A stretch of DNA of 17,494 nt from Cruorifilaria tuberocauda. Lineage: Eukaryota > Nematoda > Chromadorea > Rhabditida > Onchocercidae. The stretch spans positions 1 through 17,494 of the forward strand of contig JABVXU010000858.1 in assembly GCA_013365365.1 (NCBI GenBank), in the 5' to 3' direction. A model generated the notes under the pieces. The model was not told where the DNA came from. It was given only the letters and a program-made list of their open reading frames with translations, and did no database searches. The translations under genes were made by a program, and so were the position numbers. This document shows positions 1 through 12,043 of the stretch, piece by piece. Position 1 is the stretch's first letter; the number at the start of each line of letters is the position of its first letter.

Positions 1-167
1 ACTGAATAAAAATATTACATTGATTCGTGCTAAACCCAAAATCTCAACTCAAACAAACTTCATCCACAACAAATTATTGGTGTCCGATCAACAACTCAAC
101 TCAGATCAAGCTCAAACTTCTCAAACTCCACAACAGAACTTCACATCCTGCACACTTACAAAATATT
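1..167 (-). other. Probable 3' UTR or terminal intron
   Basis: Downstream of the stop at 168 no further cadherin coding is seen. No clear AATAAA is present on the minus strand in these bases, so the poly(A) site probably lies beyond the window edge, or the real last exon does. Confidence 0.4.
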
Positions 168-307
168 TTATATTTCATAAAAACAAGAATAAACGACAAG
201 CCTTGATATATTATCGCCTTCGTCATCGTAAATTCGCAATTCATCGTATGGTGCCGTAGCGTCCGGATCTGATTCCAAATTCTTGATTCTACTATTCAGT
301 TTTTCAT
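168..307 (-). CDS. hmr-1: Last exon in window: beta-catenin-binding tail
   Basis: [20 protein letters not shown] then [13 protein letters not shown]: the catenin-binding consensus DxDxxAPPYDxLxxYDxEG of classical cadherins. The acceptor TAATTTAG|AT follows in correct phase from the G at 659. The frame then reads [13 protein letters not shown] and stops at TAA 168-170. Classical tails in other phyla continue with a Ser-rich segment here, so either this tail is short or a donor near 198-205 leads to an exon outside the window. Confidence 0.88.
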
Positions 308-3300
308 CTAAATTATAAATTAAAATTTATACATTTCAATTTCAAAAATCTTCGCAATATCTATTTTATTTTTACTTCCAGATACTTCAGCTTTCATATA
401 TATCCTAAAAAATATTTACATGTTGAATTACATTATAATTAACCAAACATCAGCTAATATAACTTAGCTTTAAGTTTTCCAAAATATATTTTCCTACATA
501 GCATATGGTACTCTCTTCTACTCTCACTGTAAATTAACTTTATGATATGAATGCTTCTTTTTTCAATACAAATAATTTAAAATGGACACATAATTATTTT
601 AAAGTAAAATTTGCCATCTAAATTTATTAAATTTTACTTCTCATCTGAAAATTCAAACCTATTGTTGTGCGTTGCATGGGATAGACAGGTTGTGCATAAC
701 CATTGATACCATTTTCCTCAATTGGTATTACTGGCTTACGAAGATTGGTTATGTTATACTGATCATTATCAGCTTCACCACCTCCTTCTACATCATATGG
801 TCTCAAGTTATCACGATTCAATTCTTCCGGACGAACAGGCTCAAATGGTGATATATGGTTTCGACTGTATACAACCATTAATAGCACCATCACTGCAAAA
901 TTACTTCACTTTATTTCATTACAGGTAAGCAAAAAAAAAAACCATAAAAGAGATTGGTTCTGGAAAATTCTTAAAATAGAATTATTTCAAATTATATTTT
1001 AATTTCTCTTCCTTTTTCAGATTAAAAAAAAACATACTAATTAATAAAATTAAGCAGATAAGAATGAGAATGATCGCAGGACTGGAAATACCAAGACTGC
1101 TAATAGCTAACGTTTCACCGCAACCCACCAATTCACCATTAGCACCAAGAAGTACCTGTAGAAGGGAATTTATCACTTCCGTTTCTCTAAAACATTCTCT
1201 AGAGGGTAAAAAAAAATGAATAGAATGATAAATTTACCTGTGCTCCTTCGGGACATGTACAAAATGGTCCTTTCCAAAAATCAACACAAACAAAGGAGCC
1301 ACCACAATATGCAAATCCTACATTAGCGCATGCCTTTCGTTGTGAACAACCGTTCTCGACACCTTTCGATTGCTTCACTGATATGATCGAATCACTATCA
1401 CTTCGACTGTGATCACCGTTTGATGAATCTTCACTTTTCATCAACGGTAGATTAATGTGTTGCCAACGAAATGTACCAATGCAACCCTGGAGGATAATCT
1501 TCAATCAAATTCCTTTATTTACTGATTATCGTCATTGTTTCCAATGATTTTATCAATTATATATCGGTATCATTGGTGAAATACTAACTTTACAATTAGG
1601 AAACAATATAGTTAATTCAAATCTCCTAAAATACATGTATCAGTAACTAATTAACATTTGAGTAAATGAAATTCGAAAGGAAGAAATTACTTACTCGAAA
1701 GCCTTTAGCGCCTTGAACATTTAATGCTCCAAGAAGCAATTCATTTATATCAATTTGATATGGAATTTTGAATGGATTTAAAGGCAACACACCATGATAG
1801 ACACCATCAACTGATAAGGAAGCGCTGAAAATGAATGATAAATTGATAAAATCATGCATAATCATTTTTATCGATAGCATTATGTGTCATAAATTTATTT
1901 TTTCAAATAAAACGAAAAAAAGAAATAACAAACCGAACGGGACTTCTGGAAAATTGCATCCAATAAGAGATATTATTCTGAAGATGCAAATCAGTTAACT
2001 GTAATTCAATTGATGAACTAGAAGCAGTAGCACCGGAATTGGGACTGAAATCAAATTTCGCTGTTGGTGAATAGTTTTCGATCGAAGTACTGATATACTG
2101 AAAGCGGGAAATTATTATTCATCTTTTGTAATCATAAGATATAGATTATTTGAAGAAAATTATAGAGTTATCTTATCCAAATAAGTTGAATTTATTATCA
2201 GAAATTTTCTCTTCTCCCCCCTAAATCATGTTTAATTGAGTAAATTTCTTTGAAATAAATATCATCTAATTTAATTCAACTCTAATTCAACAGTCTTTAT
2301 AAAGTTATTACTTAATCTAATGGAAGTTCAAGAATATAACACTTAGTTCATAGTTAAATTAGACCATATGCTCGTCATCGGTTAAATGACAGATTTGTTT
2401 TTCATATATTTAACCATTTAAATCTAGAGAACGAATAAAAGTTAAAATGTTTAAATTCACCTTTTCACCAGCACCAGCGAAACCAAGCTCTCCGGTTCCA
2501 GCATTAGCTTTACCAGGTAGGAATAGCACATCTACATTTGTCGTCCTATCTTCCAGACCCACTTTCACATCGTATTCAACAAATGATCCAGGACCAAATT
2601 CAACCCATTTAAATGGACTATCACATCGATCGCCACCATATCCTGGGTCACATAAACACTTCGGCACATTCGACTGCAAAAAAAGCCATACTTTGGGGAT
2701 TTTATTGAAAACATTAAAAATAGATATGAAATCTTTCATACAAATGACATATTCATTAATGATAATTGAATTTCAGAATCACACATAAACTTATTTTAAA
2801 AAAGTTTAATTAAATAATTGAAAAGTAAATTCTCAGGTAGTGCAGCATAATCATAGTTTGCAATCAATTTATTTAATTTACAATATTAATCAGAAAACTT
2901 ACCACTAAATCAGAAATACATTCACCATGAACACAGTACGGTCCCCTGATATCATTCAGACCACAAGCTCCTTCCGTAAGTTCACAACCGATTTCTGAGT
3001 GTTCTTCACTAGCGTAATCCGGAACGCCCAAATCATACAGCTCATTGTTCACTACCAAATCACGTATACAACCTTTAAAATTCATCGCAAAAGCAGTTAT
3101 CACTCCTGGATAGCGATTTTTTCCGGATAGCGGTGCAACTCCACCAATCTAAATTATAACGGAAACAATGATATTATAGTATTTTCGTTTGAATTATCGC
3201 TCCAGAAATCGTATTGAAAATTCCAAATACTTTCGTTTGAAAAATTGTTTCCTTAAAGTTAACTTAACGATAATATCTTCTAATCATAATCATCAAGAGT

Positions 3301-6300
3301 TTCTGTTTCCTGCTTTAATCATTAATTGTTTTCGTGATACTGCTTTATAATTTTACAGCCAAAACAACGATTCACGGATTGCATAACAGATGAACAGAAA
3401 TACCTGTAACGGTGTGACAACATTTAATCGTTCATCATCATCAGCTGTTATCTTAACACGGCGACAAGAAGAATCATCAATGCCCATTACCTTATTACCT
3501 GTTCCAATTGGTACAATTGTATAGCAATTATCAATTACCAATTCAATCAGCTGAAATATATAATTAGTCACAAGCATACTTTTAAGTATCAATTAAAAAT
3601 TGTTCTAGTCATTCATTACTAATAACTTAATTTTTACTACAACTAAGATTCAGCTAAGAATAAATGAAATACAAACTTTGCCATCCTGTGACAGTGTTAC
3701 TGTATGCCATTTTCCGTCATTGAGTGCATCAGAACCCGGAATTTGTATCGGATTAGCAACAATACCATTAAACATGAAGTCAGCCTGTATACGACCACCA
3801 ACTAATCGTAAAATCACGTAATCTTTATAATCTGCTCGGCCATATGTATTGTTATCTCTACCCATCGGTCCATTATACAGCAATAAACCGTTAGCTTGTC
3901 TGAAATTTAATTTCCCTTTAAAATTATTATCAATCGATTATCATTTAGTGAAGAATGAAATAGTTTAAAACCTATTTATATCAAATATGCTACGGTTTGA
4001 TCTTAATGCTTCAAGAAGATTTTGAGTAAATTATTATTTTCTCTTAATATCAGTTAGGACTGGCAATAATTCGTTGTCATTAATGACCGGAAGAAAGTTA
4101 ACACTCAGAAATGCTCTATCAATTAAGGATACTTTATGAATTCGAACATTAATTAATTAAATATAGCATTCCACGAAATTCAAAATTAATGACGAAGGAA
4201 TCTATGACTATAAGAGAGAAAAGCGTAAAAAGAAAAAAATATTAAAAGTTTAATTTGTTTGAAATAAAATGAAGTTTAATAAAAGTTCAACAAAATTAAA
4301 ATTGAAACGAATAATTACCTGGTTAAAAATTGTAAAGAAATATTTAATGAGGTACATGCTGGAACTGGTTTAAACCATGCAAATCCTTCACCATCAAATG
4401 AACGTGTGGTACCTTGACAACGCGAACCTTTCAGGAAATTATTACGGCATTCACAAAAGAATCCCGGATATGTATTATGGCATACACCGGAGTTCAGACA
4501 TAAATTAGCTTGACATTTATCAGGTGGTGTAAAAACTGGACAAATGCAAGTATCATTCGACCATGCATTTACACCAACAACAACTGTTTGATTAGCTGAT
4601 ACTACGATACCTTGCTGAAATATAAATTAGTGATAATACGAAATTATTTGAGAAATCATTTTGAAATAGGAAATATAAACGATTCGTTATTAATTAATAT
4701 CAAATTTTTCAGATTAAATTTTACGAAAATTCTAAAATAACAACTATACCTCATTAGCATGATTTACAGTTTGGCATCCTTTATCACATACAGTAAATTT
4801 ACACATATCAATACCAGCTGATACAATTGTAGCACCAATTGTTTTTTCTAATTCGCTGCGGTACTGTGCAATTAAACCATTTAACAAGATTGGACTTTTG
4901 TACGGTGTACCATGAGCGGAAAAACGGACGTCTAATACAGTTGGAGCATAATTTTGCAATACTACTTGATCTTGCTGAAAAATTTTTTCTAATTTAAACT
5001 TTTCAAATTATCAATAAAACTGTACCACATATTACTAATGGATTTTGTAAGTTAAATTAGTACCCTCTACAATATTTTACTCTAAGTTTGTTTTTAAATT
5101 CATTTTTAAATTAAAAATTTAAAATAGAATTCAAAAATGAAACACGATCACATTTCATCAATATTGGTTTATTTCATTTGGTAAGTTTTTGAAAATTTAG
5201 ATTACAGTAACTTAATTTTCAAAGTATCTCAAAAAGGAAACGAAAAATCAAAATAAAAAAAAAGTAAAAAAAGAAAAGAACAAAATAAAATGTATTTTAA
5301 GGAAATGATGACCTTAATAGAAAAGACATCCAATTCCGAATTCCCATCTAAGTACTCATTCATTTTATTCACGAATCGACTCATCGGACTGGAACCGGTC
5401 GAATCAACTCGTATGAAACTATCTGGTGAATCAAGTCCATTTGGTGATAGCATAATTCTTACTGCGCCCTGCAAATTACAACAAATTTTTAAAATTTGAT
5501 TTCAAAAATTTTGAATTAAAAAATGAATTTCAAAGCAAAAGGATTCTTTTCTCCTAGATCAACATTAACCTATTTAGAAGCATGAGATGGGAAAAAATAC
5601 CTGATTTTCGAAAGCAGCAGCAGGTACCTTCTTTACAATTACCTTAACAACACCTTGAGCTTTCTCATTACGTCGTTTATCGACAACGTTTGCGGTCATT
5701 TGATATGTTCGAGGTGGCATATTAGCATCCATTGTAATCTAAAAATTTTGAAATAATGAAACAAAAAACTTTGAAACTTTGAGAAGTAACGTAAAGAAAA
5801 CTTCATGCTATAGCTAAGAATTAAATTTCATTAAATGCTTAAAATCGAATAAATCAATACTTCAATACTATTAAATCTTGATTACAAGATAAAAATCGAT
5901 ATTTCGAATAGCATTTAGTCTTGATCATAAGATAATCAAAGTTTCTCTCTACCTTAATTTTTCTCTCTCTCTTTCCCTCTCTTTCTACTCTTGCTTCGCT
6001 GTTCATATTACATGTTAATTAATATAAAATATAATCCTTAAAACTCTGCAAGTACTGTAAATTCAAATTAAGCCTAATTATGAAAATATCTAGATCGTTT
6101 AACGATTTCTAAATGAGAATTAATGAATAAAATTACCTCTCCATTAATAGCAAGACTAAAGCCAGGTAATGATTTACCAGGAGCCCATGAGAATACCTTA
6201 TCCGGTAAATCCCAGTCATCTTTATCCTCGACATACACTCGTCCAATTGCTGTCTTTTCCAGACGTCCCAAATAACTATTCACAAAAATAGTCATTTCGC

Positions 6301-9300
6301 CATCTGTCATTGGACTATCATTCTAAATCAAACATTGATAATTTAATATTTATATCAAACCGAATATCTTAATATGGTTTAAACTAACTGATAATCGAAA
6401 TTAATTTTTGTAATAGGAAGAAAATTTGAAAAGTATTAATAAGCATTCTTTAAAAAGCTTATCAGTCTTAAGCAAGATATACCTTAAGATAGATTATTAA
6501 TATTTTGAAATACATCAGCTAAATTCCTTTTATTTTCAAATTTTCCCTTTAAACTTTTTTCTGAATACGAAAAAGTCCCATTAACAAAGAAAAAAAAGAT
6601 ATTCGATATTTGATCTCCCGGAAAAAGTACTCTCATCAGTTCGAATATAAAAGATTCAGCAATGAATGGTACTTGAAATAAATTAATCTTCCTCTTACTG
6701 CTTATCCCAATCGTAAAGGATGAGAAAATGAACAATAGGAACTTACAGTTTCTCATTCATAAATGACCTTTGACCCAGCATTATGCATAAAAGGCTATAC
6801 GACGCATAAAAAAGCTACATTATTCACTAACAACTCGGGGACTCCATTTACATATTAAATAATCATCGAAAATTTTTCCCAATCATAAACTAAATATCTT
6901 TTATCGAACTTTTCCCAATTATTAAAGTAATCTTTAGTTTAACATTTTGAGAAAACCTTTTTAGAAATTATCAAATCTGATCTGATTATCTCGAAATGTT
7001 ATGCAAAAGATATCATAAAATTGTTTTGCCGAAGATAAAGTATGTAGTGAAATTATGATTTTGCGATATTTTTCGTAAGAGTTAAGCAAATTTTTTATTC
7101 GCCTTTTTTATTAAATTTTCGATAAATAATATCAAAGAAATTTTGAGCATTTTCGAATTAATTGTTTTAATTAATTATGAAAAGATCCTCACTGTCCTCT
7201 TTTGTATTATACGAAGTTTTTGTAGAAAATAAAACTGTCAACAATCAGTACAGTCTTGGATATAGCATTTTTTGAATATTTAGCATCGATTATTGGATGG
7301 GAGAAAAGAGAAAGTGGAATTTAGATGAGTGAATTGATATTCGAAATGATCTTTCAGTTAGTATAAATAACTTTTGTTTTCCTCTTGCTGATATTTTATT
7401 ATTAAAAATTATTTAACGAAAAATTTACTTCATCACCAATAATGATGTAAACAGAACGCTCCGATTGCAAACTACCGGAATCTTTCAGAATTATCGGGAT
7501 TTCAAGTTGCTTTCCGGGAAATTCAGCTTCACGATCCAATCGTTGTTTTGCTGTAACAATCATTGAACCGTTACCATTATCACCATCTGAAATAAACATA
7601 ATTTTTAATTCAATATTTACTGTTAATTTCATTCTTTCTTATCAATATAATTAAGCAGAACTGATCGAATAAGTCAAGACCGAGTCGTATGTTAGAAAAT
7701 TCAATACAGTTATTTGTTACAAAATCAAAAATTTATATGTGACAACAAAACTATCTCTCTAAGTATTATAATCTATAGCTACTATCAATAAGAATTCAAA
7801 AGTAGAGTTTACTTAAACAAGTAAACAATAAACGAAAACTTACTTTTGTTATAAACAACGCTCAGATATGCACCAAATTTAAAATCTGATGCTAATTTCA
7901 TCATGAAAGGTGGTCCATTTTCACTGAAATGAATTCTTTTGGTAATTAATTTTAAAATATTTAAAAAAAAATTTTTTCTACCGCATATATAATACAAATA
8001 TTTCTCATTTAGATTGTATTACTTTTGAAGAACTGTAAAATTATCAAGCAAACAGTATAGTTTCAATTCGAAAATTGAAATTCAGAGCATAAAATTTGGG
8101 TAAGTTAAAAGAATTTTTGTACAGTAAACAAATAAATATAGTAATCTTTGTAGAATAAAAAAATGAAGGTCGTATGTACATGGTATCCGGATCGTATGCT
8201 CGTATCTCACACGTTGGTTGCATCGTTGGATCGGTATTTTCCATGAAAACACACGGATTTGGTACTGTATACGGTACCGGTGCATTATCGTTAACATCCT
8301 GCACATAAATTTCAATCGTTTGAAATCCAACATTCCCAGCTAAAAGTTATTCATGAATTAATCCATGTACTTTTATAATACATTGTAAGAATTAAATGTT
8401 TGATAATTGTATGAAGAAAACTAAGAGATGAAAGTTACGTACGCTTAAATTATATCATATCATTGTATCAAAGTAAAGTTATCATGATTTCACGTCTAAG
8501 TGTTAACTATTAAGTAAGTAATTTTACATTCTACGTATTAATCATGTAATTATAAACAAACCAGAATCAAATGCTTCAATGACTAAATTGTATTTCGGAA
8601 TCTCTTCACGATCAAGCCGTTGAGCAACGCATAATGATCCACTCTGATCAATTGAAAATTGACGTTTCGGATCAGTTTGACGATTAATTCGAAACCTAAA
8701 CTTGATTCTTTTCAATCAATTTAATAATTATGTATAAATAAATAATTATTTAAAGTGAAATTAAAAATAATAATAAAAGTTATACTAAATCATTTTCATT
8801 ATTAAAATTTCATTCAATAATGAATTTATCATGAAGTTGAAATAAAATCGATCCCTTCCTTTATATTACTTTATCGTAATTTTGCATGTTAGAGTTAGTG
8901 AAATGGTACTTCATTAGCCATACGATGGGAATAGATTTAATTAGTTCCAATCCTCTCTTCCATGCTTTATATTGTAGCATTGCTCCTTTCCACATTTTAT
9001 CGATACAAATTATTAAGCATCCAAGCAAGCTTGGCTGAGTCTTGTAAAATATATCAAATTGAATTTATATTATTAAATGAAATTAGCAAATTCAATTCCA
9101 ATAAACATAACTAATTCGTATTCGCAATATGTGACTCTTTTTTTCCTGTTACAATGACATATATTTCTAAATTATATTATTTCAAATAGAATAGGATATA
9201 ATTGTAATTTTAGGATAGGTTAATACCTTGTAATAGCATAGGTTAATACCTTGTTGATTAGTTCTGTTGATTCAAAACGTTCATTTTATATTAAATAAAC

Positions 9301-12043
9301 ATTTGCCAATCTTTTTTGTGCTTGAAATTTAAGAATTCTTAAGCGTAATTAATTAAATTCTCGTAATTAATATTTATTTTCTTTCAAGAATTCTCAGGAT
9401 GCGGAGCATTTAAATGAAAAGTTTATTATCGTTAAATGCTTATAGCGATCAAACTTTAACTATTGCGAATACCTGACTCTCTCATTACTTTTCAAATTGT
9501 CCTGAAATTTTAAAACTTTTTTATCGTTCATTAAAAATTTAAATACCTAAGAAATTGTTTTTTGCTTTTTTTTAATACTATAAACTAAACTAAACTGAAT
9601 TCTTTTTTCTTCTTGAAGAAATATATTGAGTCATTTAGTAGTGAACTAATAATTTCTATTATTAATTCAATCTTAGAATATCTAAGATAACTAATTTATG
9701 CATAATTAATCAAGCGAATGCACAGATGTCTAACTCCGATACTACCGCCAAATAGATTGATGTAATTCAACTTTGCGCATATGGTTAGACAAACTAGTAA
9801 GACTATTCCGCCTTCCTTCCCATATAAATAAGCCTATCTGATAATCTGGTCTAAGAATCCGAAATGCTTATGAGCTCTTACTGTTTACAGACACACACAC
9901 ATGTACTAGATACTATCTCTTCTAAGGTTCATTAATGCTTATTTTAATGATTACGTAATCGGAAACATATGACGCTTCGTTGAAAGATGACGTAATATCT
10001 TATTGTACTGTAATTAATCAAACATAAAAACGATTTATGATTTTTTAAGCTATTGTAAAATTTAGTAAAATTATTATTCGTTTGTAAAAAATTATATCTG
10101 AATAATAATATATCAATTATGGTAATTTACCTGTTAAGATTTATGAATAGCGATGATAATGAATGATAGTTAGGAATGGCAGGTAGCAAAGTGACGAGAG
10201 AATTTAGTTTCTTTAAGGGATGTGAGAAAAAAGATTGATTTTTATCTCTCTGGGAGTAGAAAGGATATTACTAAACTATTATGAAGGTCATACAACAGGT
10301 GTGATGTTTACCGGGACGTGTTGATAATTACAACATTTCATATTACAGAGGTGATCCTCGTTTCTCCATCAAACGGTAAACACTATTTAAGTATCTCCAT
10401 GACCTCTATAATTAAAGGACAATATATTTTGAATCCATAAAGTGCAAATAATTTTCTATTTGCATTTTCATTAGAAAATCTTCTATTCTAACTAATTAAT
10501 AAATTATTTCAATTCCTCACTTTTCCAATCTTCGCTCTTGACATTTTCCTTCTTCATTTCAGTACTAATAATCTGAATCCAAAATTCATGCATGTGAATT
10601 TCCTGAACTCCTCTGACTTCTGATCTACCTACTTCTAATGATAAGGGAAAAAAAAGTTCTCTGCTAACAGAGTTAGCTAATGCTTCAAATAAGAAACAGT
10701 CATCACTCGTATTTTAACCACCAAAAAAAGAAAAATGAACTTTTGAAAACAAATGAGAACGATGAATGGAAGATGAAAGCGATGAAAAATTGTTTGATAT
10801 TATCAATAAAGTTTAACAGTTTTAATTTATTCACTGAACGAAAAAGATGAGATAATAGTGAAAATGAAATATCTAAATTACTGATAATATTGAAGTTAAT
10901 CAAATCTGATTTGCTAACTTCTTAAGGTTAAGGTTAAGGTATCTCTTCTTTTTCTGTTCATTAATAATTAATTTAATATTTATTTATCAATTCAATGATT
11001 GATTACCAATTGATAAATTCATTGTTTAAAGGAAATCTTTATCTTGATCTGCAACGTTGAAATAAGAAATGATGATAGAACTGGAATGTTATCATCGTAA
11101 AATATCTAAATCAATCAAACTTCTTTAATCATTAACTGAAATGTTTGTTGAATTCAGAAGACTTAGCTTTATCCAACGTTTCGTATCAGATAATTATCAG
11201 TAGAATTGGAGGACGACCTTCTCATACTCAATAACTGTAATCATTTATCGATCGTTTCAAACCGATAAATACACACACCCACACACATACAAATCAGTGA
11301 TTCATCAATGACTAATTGAAGGTCAAACTTCCAAATATTTCTCAAAAAAATCCAAACATTTGATTAATTTTAAAATTTAAACTGAAAAAGTAAAAAGTTG
11401 ACAAATGTGTTCATGTCAAGCTTACTCAATGATATCATGCATATATGCGACCAAAATTTTTTCATTCTTTAAAAAGATTAGATATTACTTACTTATAAAC
11501 CTTATAAAAGTCAACTAATAACTTGCATAGAAGTATGCTAAAGTTTAAAGTCTTTTACAATAACTGAATCTGATAAATTTAAAAATATGAATTTTTCTTG
11601 AAAAAATAAACTCACGTTAAATTATGTGTCATTGAATCCTTATCTTCGGCACGAAATGTTGCAATCAATGTGCCTACAGGTGTATCTTCCGTTAAATTCT
11701 TTGTCAGCCTTACCACAATATCACGCTGACTTTTACCGGCAAAATTCAGGAATCTTGACTGACTGGGATAGGAACCAAGGAAGAGTTGTGATAACTCTTG
11801 ACCTTCTACTACTCCTACTGCTGCTGTACATAGAGTTATCAGAAGGAGCCTCCAAAGGATGGAATTTTTTGAAATTTTCGAATTTCTTCCAACAACTTTA
11901 TTACACCGATCACTTAAATGACCACCCGCTGATAAGTGAACGTACTGTTGGTGAAAGTTCCGCAGCGGAACAGAATTATCTATAACACTGGTAGTAGTGG
12001 TAGTAGTGGTAGTAGTATCGATAGACTCACACTGCGCTATCAT
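168..12043 (-). CDS. hmr-1: Classical cadherin, short isoform (HMR-1A-like), complete, 20 exons
   Basis: Single-pass adhesion receptor of adherens junctions: the ectodomain mediates calcium-dependent cell-cell adhesion and the tail binds p120- and beta-catenins. Joined exons: 12043-11616, 8695-8562, 8339-8180, 7923-7844, 7586-7429, 6322-6137, 5738-5601, 5468-5313, 4974-4750, 4614-4319, 3899-3677, 3550-3404, 3148-2903, 2673-2461, 2097-1934, 1824-1695, 1486-1238, 1155-1038, 892-659, 307-168. All junctions are GT-AG and phase-consistent, giving 1,274 aa. Seen: signal peptide (62-81), LDRE and DVNDNAP cadherin motifs, EGF-LamG-EGF-LamG-EGF, transmembrane helix (about 1135-1160), EGGGE, and the PYDEL / YDDEGDN catenin-binding motif. 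The length fits C. elegans HMR-1A. The start is the last in-frame ATG before the signal peptide and is the least certain point. The symbol is by orthology of architecture, not by alignment. Confidence 0.88.

Larger units (their letters stand above)
8696..11615 (-). other. hmr-1: 2.9-kb intron joining alternative 5' exons to the shared exons
   Basis: Spliced out in both isoforms, from donor 11615 (short) or as part of the longer 12030-8696 intron (long). No cadherin-like exon found. It contains a cluster of transcription-factor-like motifs at 10296-10382, two TTACGTAA/TGACGTAA-type sites at 9949-9995, a short direct repeat at 9215-9254, a (TTAAGG)3 run at 10922-10939 and short CA runs (9891-9902, about 11272-11288). 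Confidence 0.8.

Noticed and set aside
20..259. Plus-strand open frame of 79 codons
   Set aside because: It is antisense to the catenin-binding exon, which has clear cadherin sequence on the other strand.
2447..2788. Plus-strand open frame of 113 codons
   Set aside because: Antisense shadow of the EGF2/LamG2 exon and its flanking intron; no recognisable domain.
10922..10939. (TTAAGG)3, reminiscent of telomeric repeats
   Set aside because: Nematode telomeres are TTAGGC; three copies of a different hexamer are an ordinary microsatellite.
8696..11615. Search for additional cadherin exons in the long intron
   Set aside because: No DxNDN, LDRE or DxD-type coding was found, and the phases already match directly across it.
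11626..11985. Plus-strand open frame of 119 codons
   Set aside because: Antisense to the signal-peptide exon; its Leu-rich run is the complement of coding repeats.
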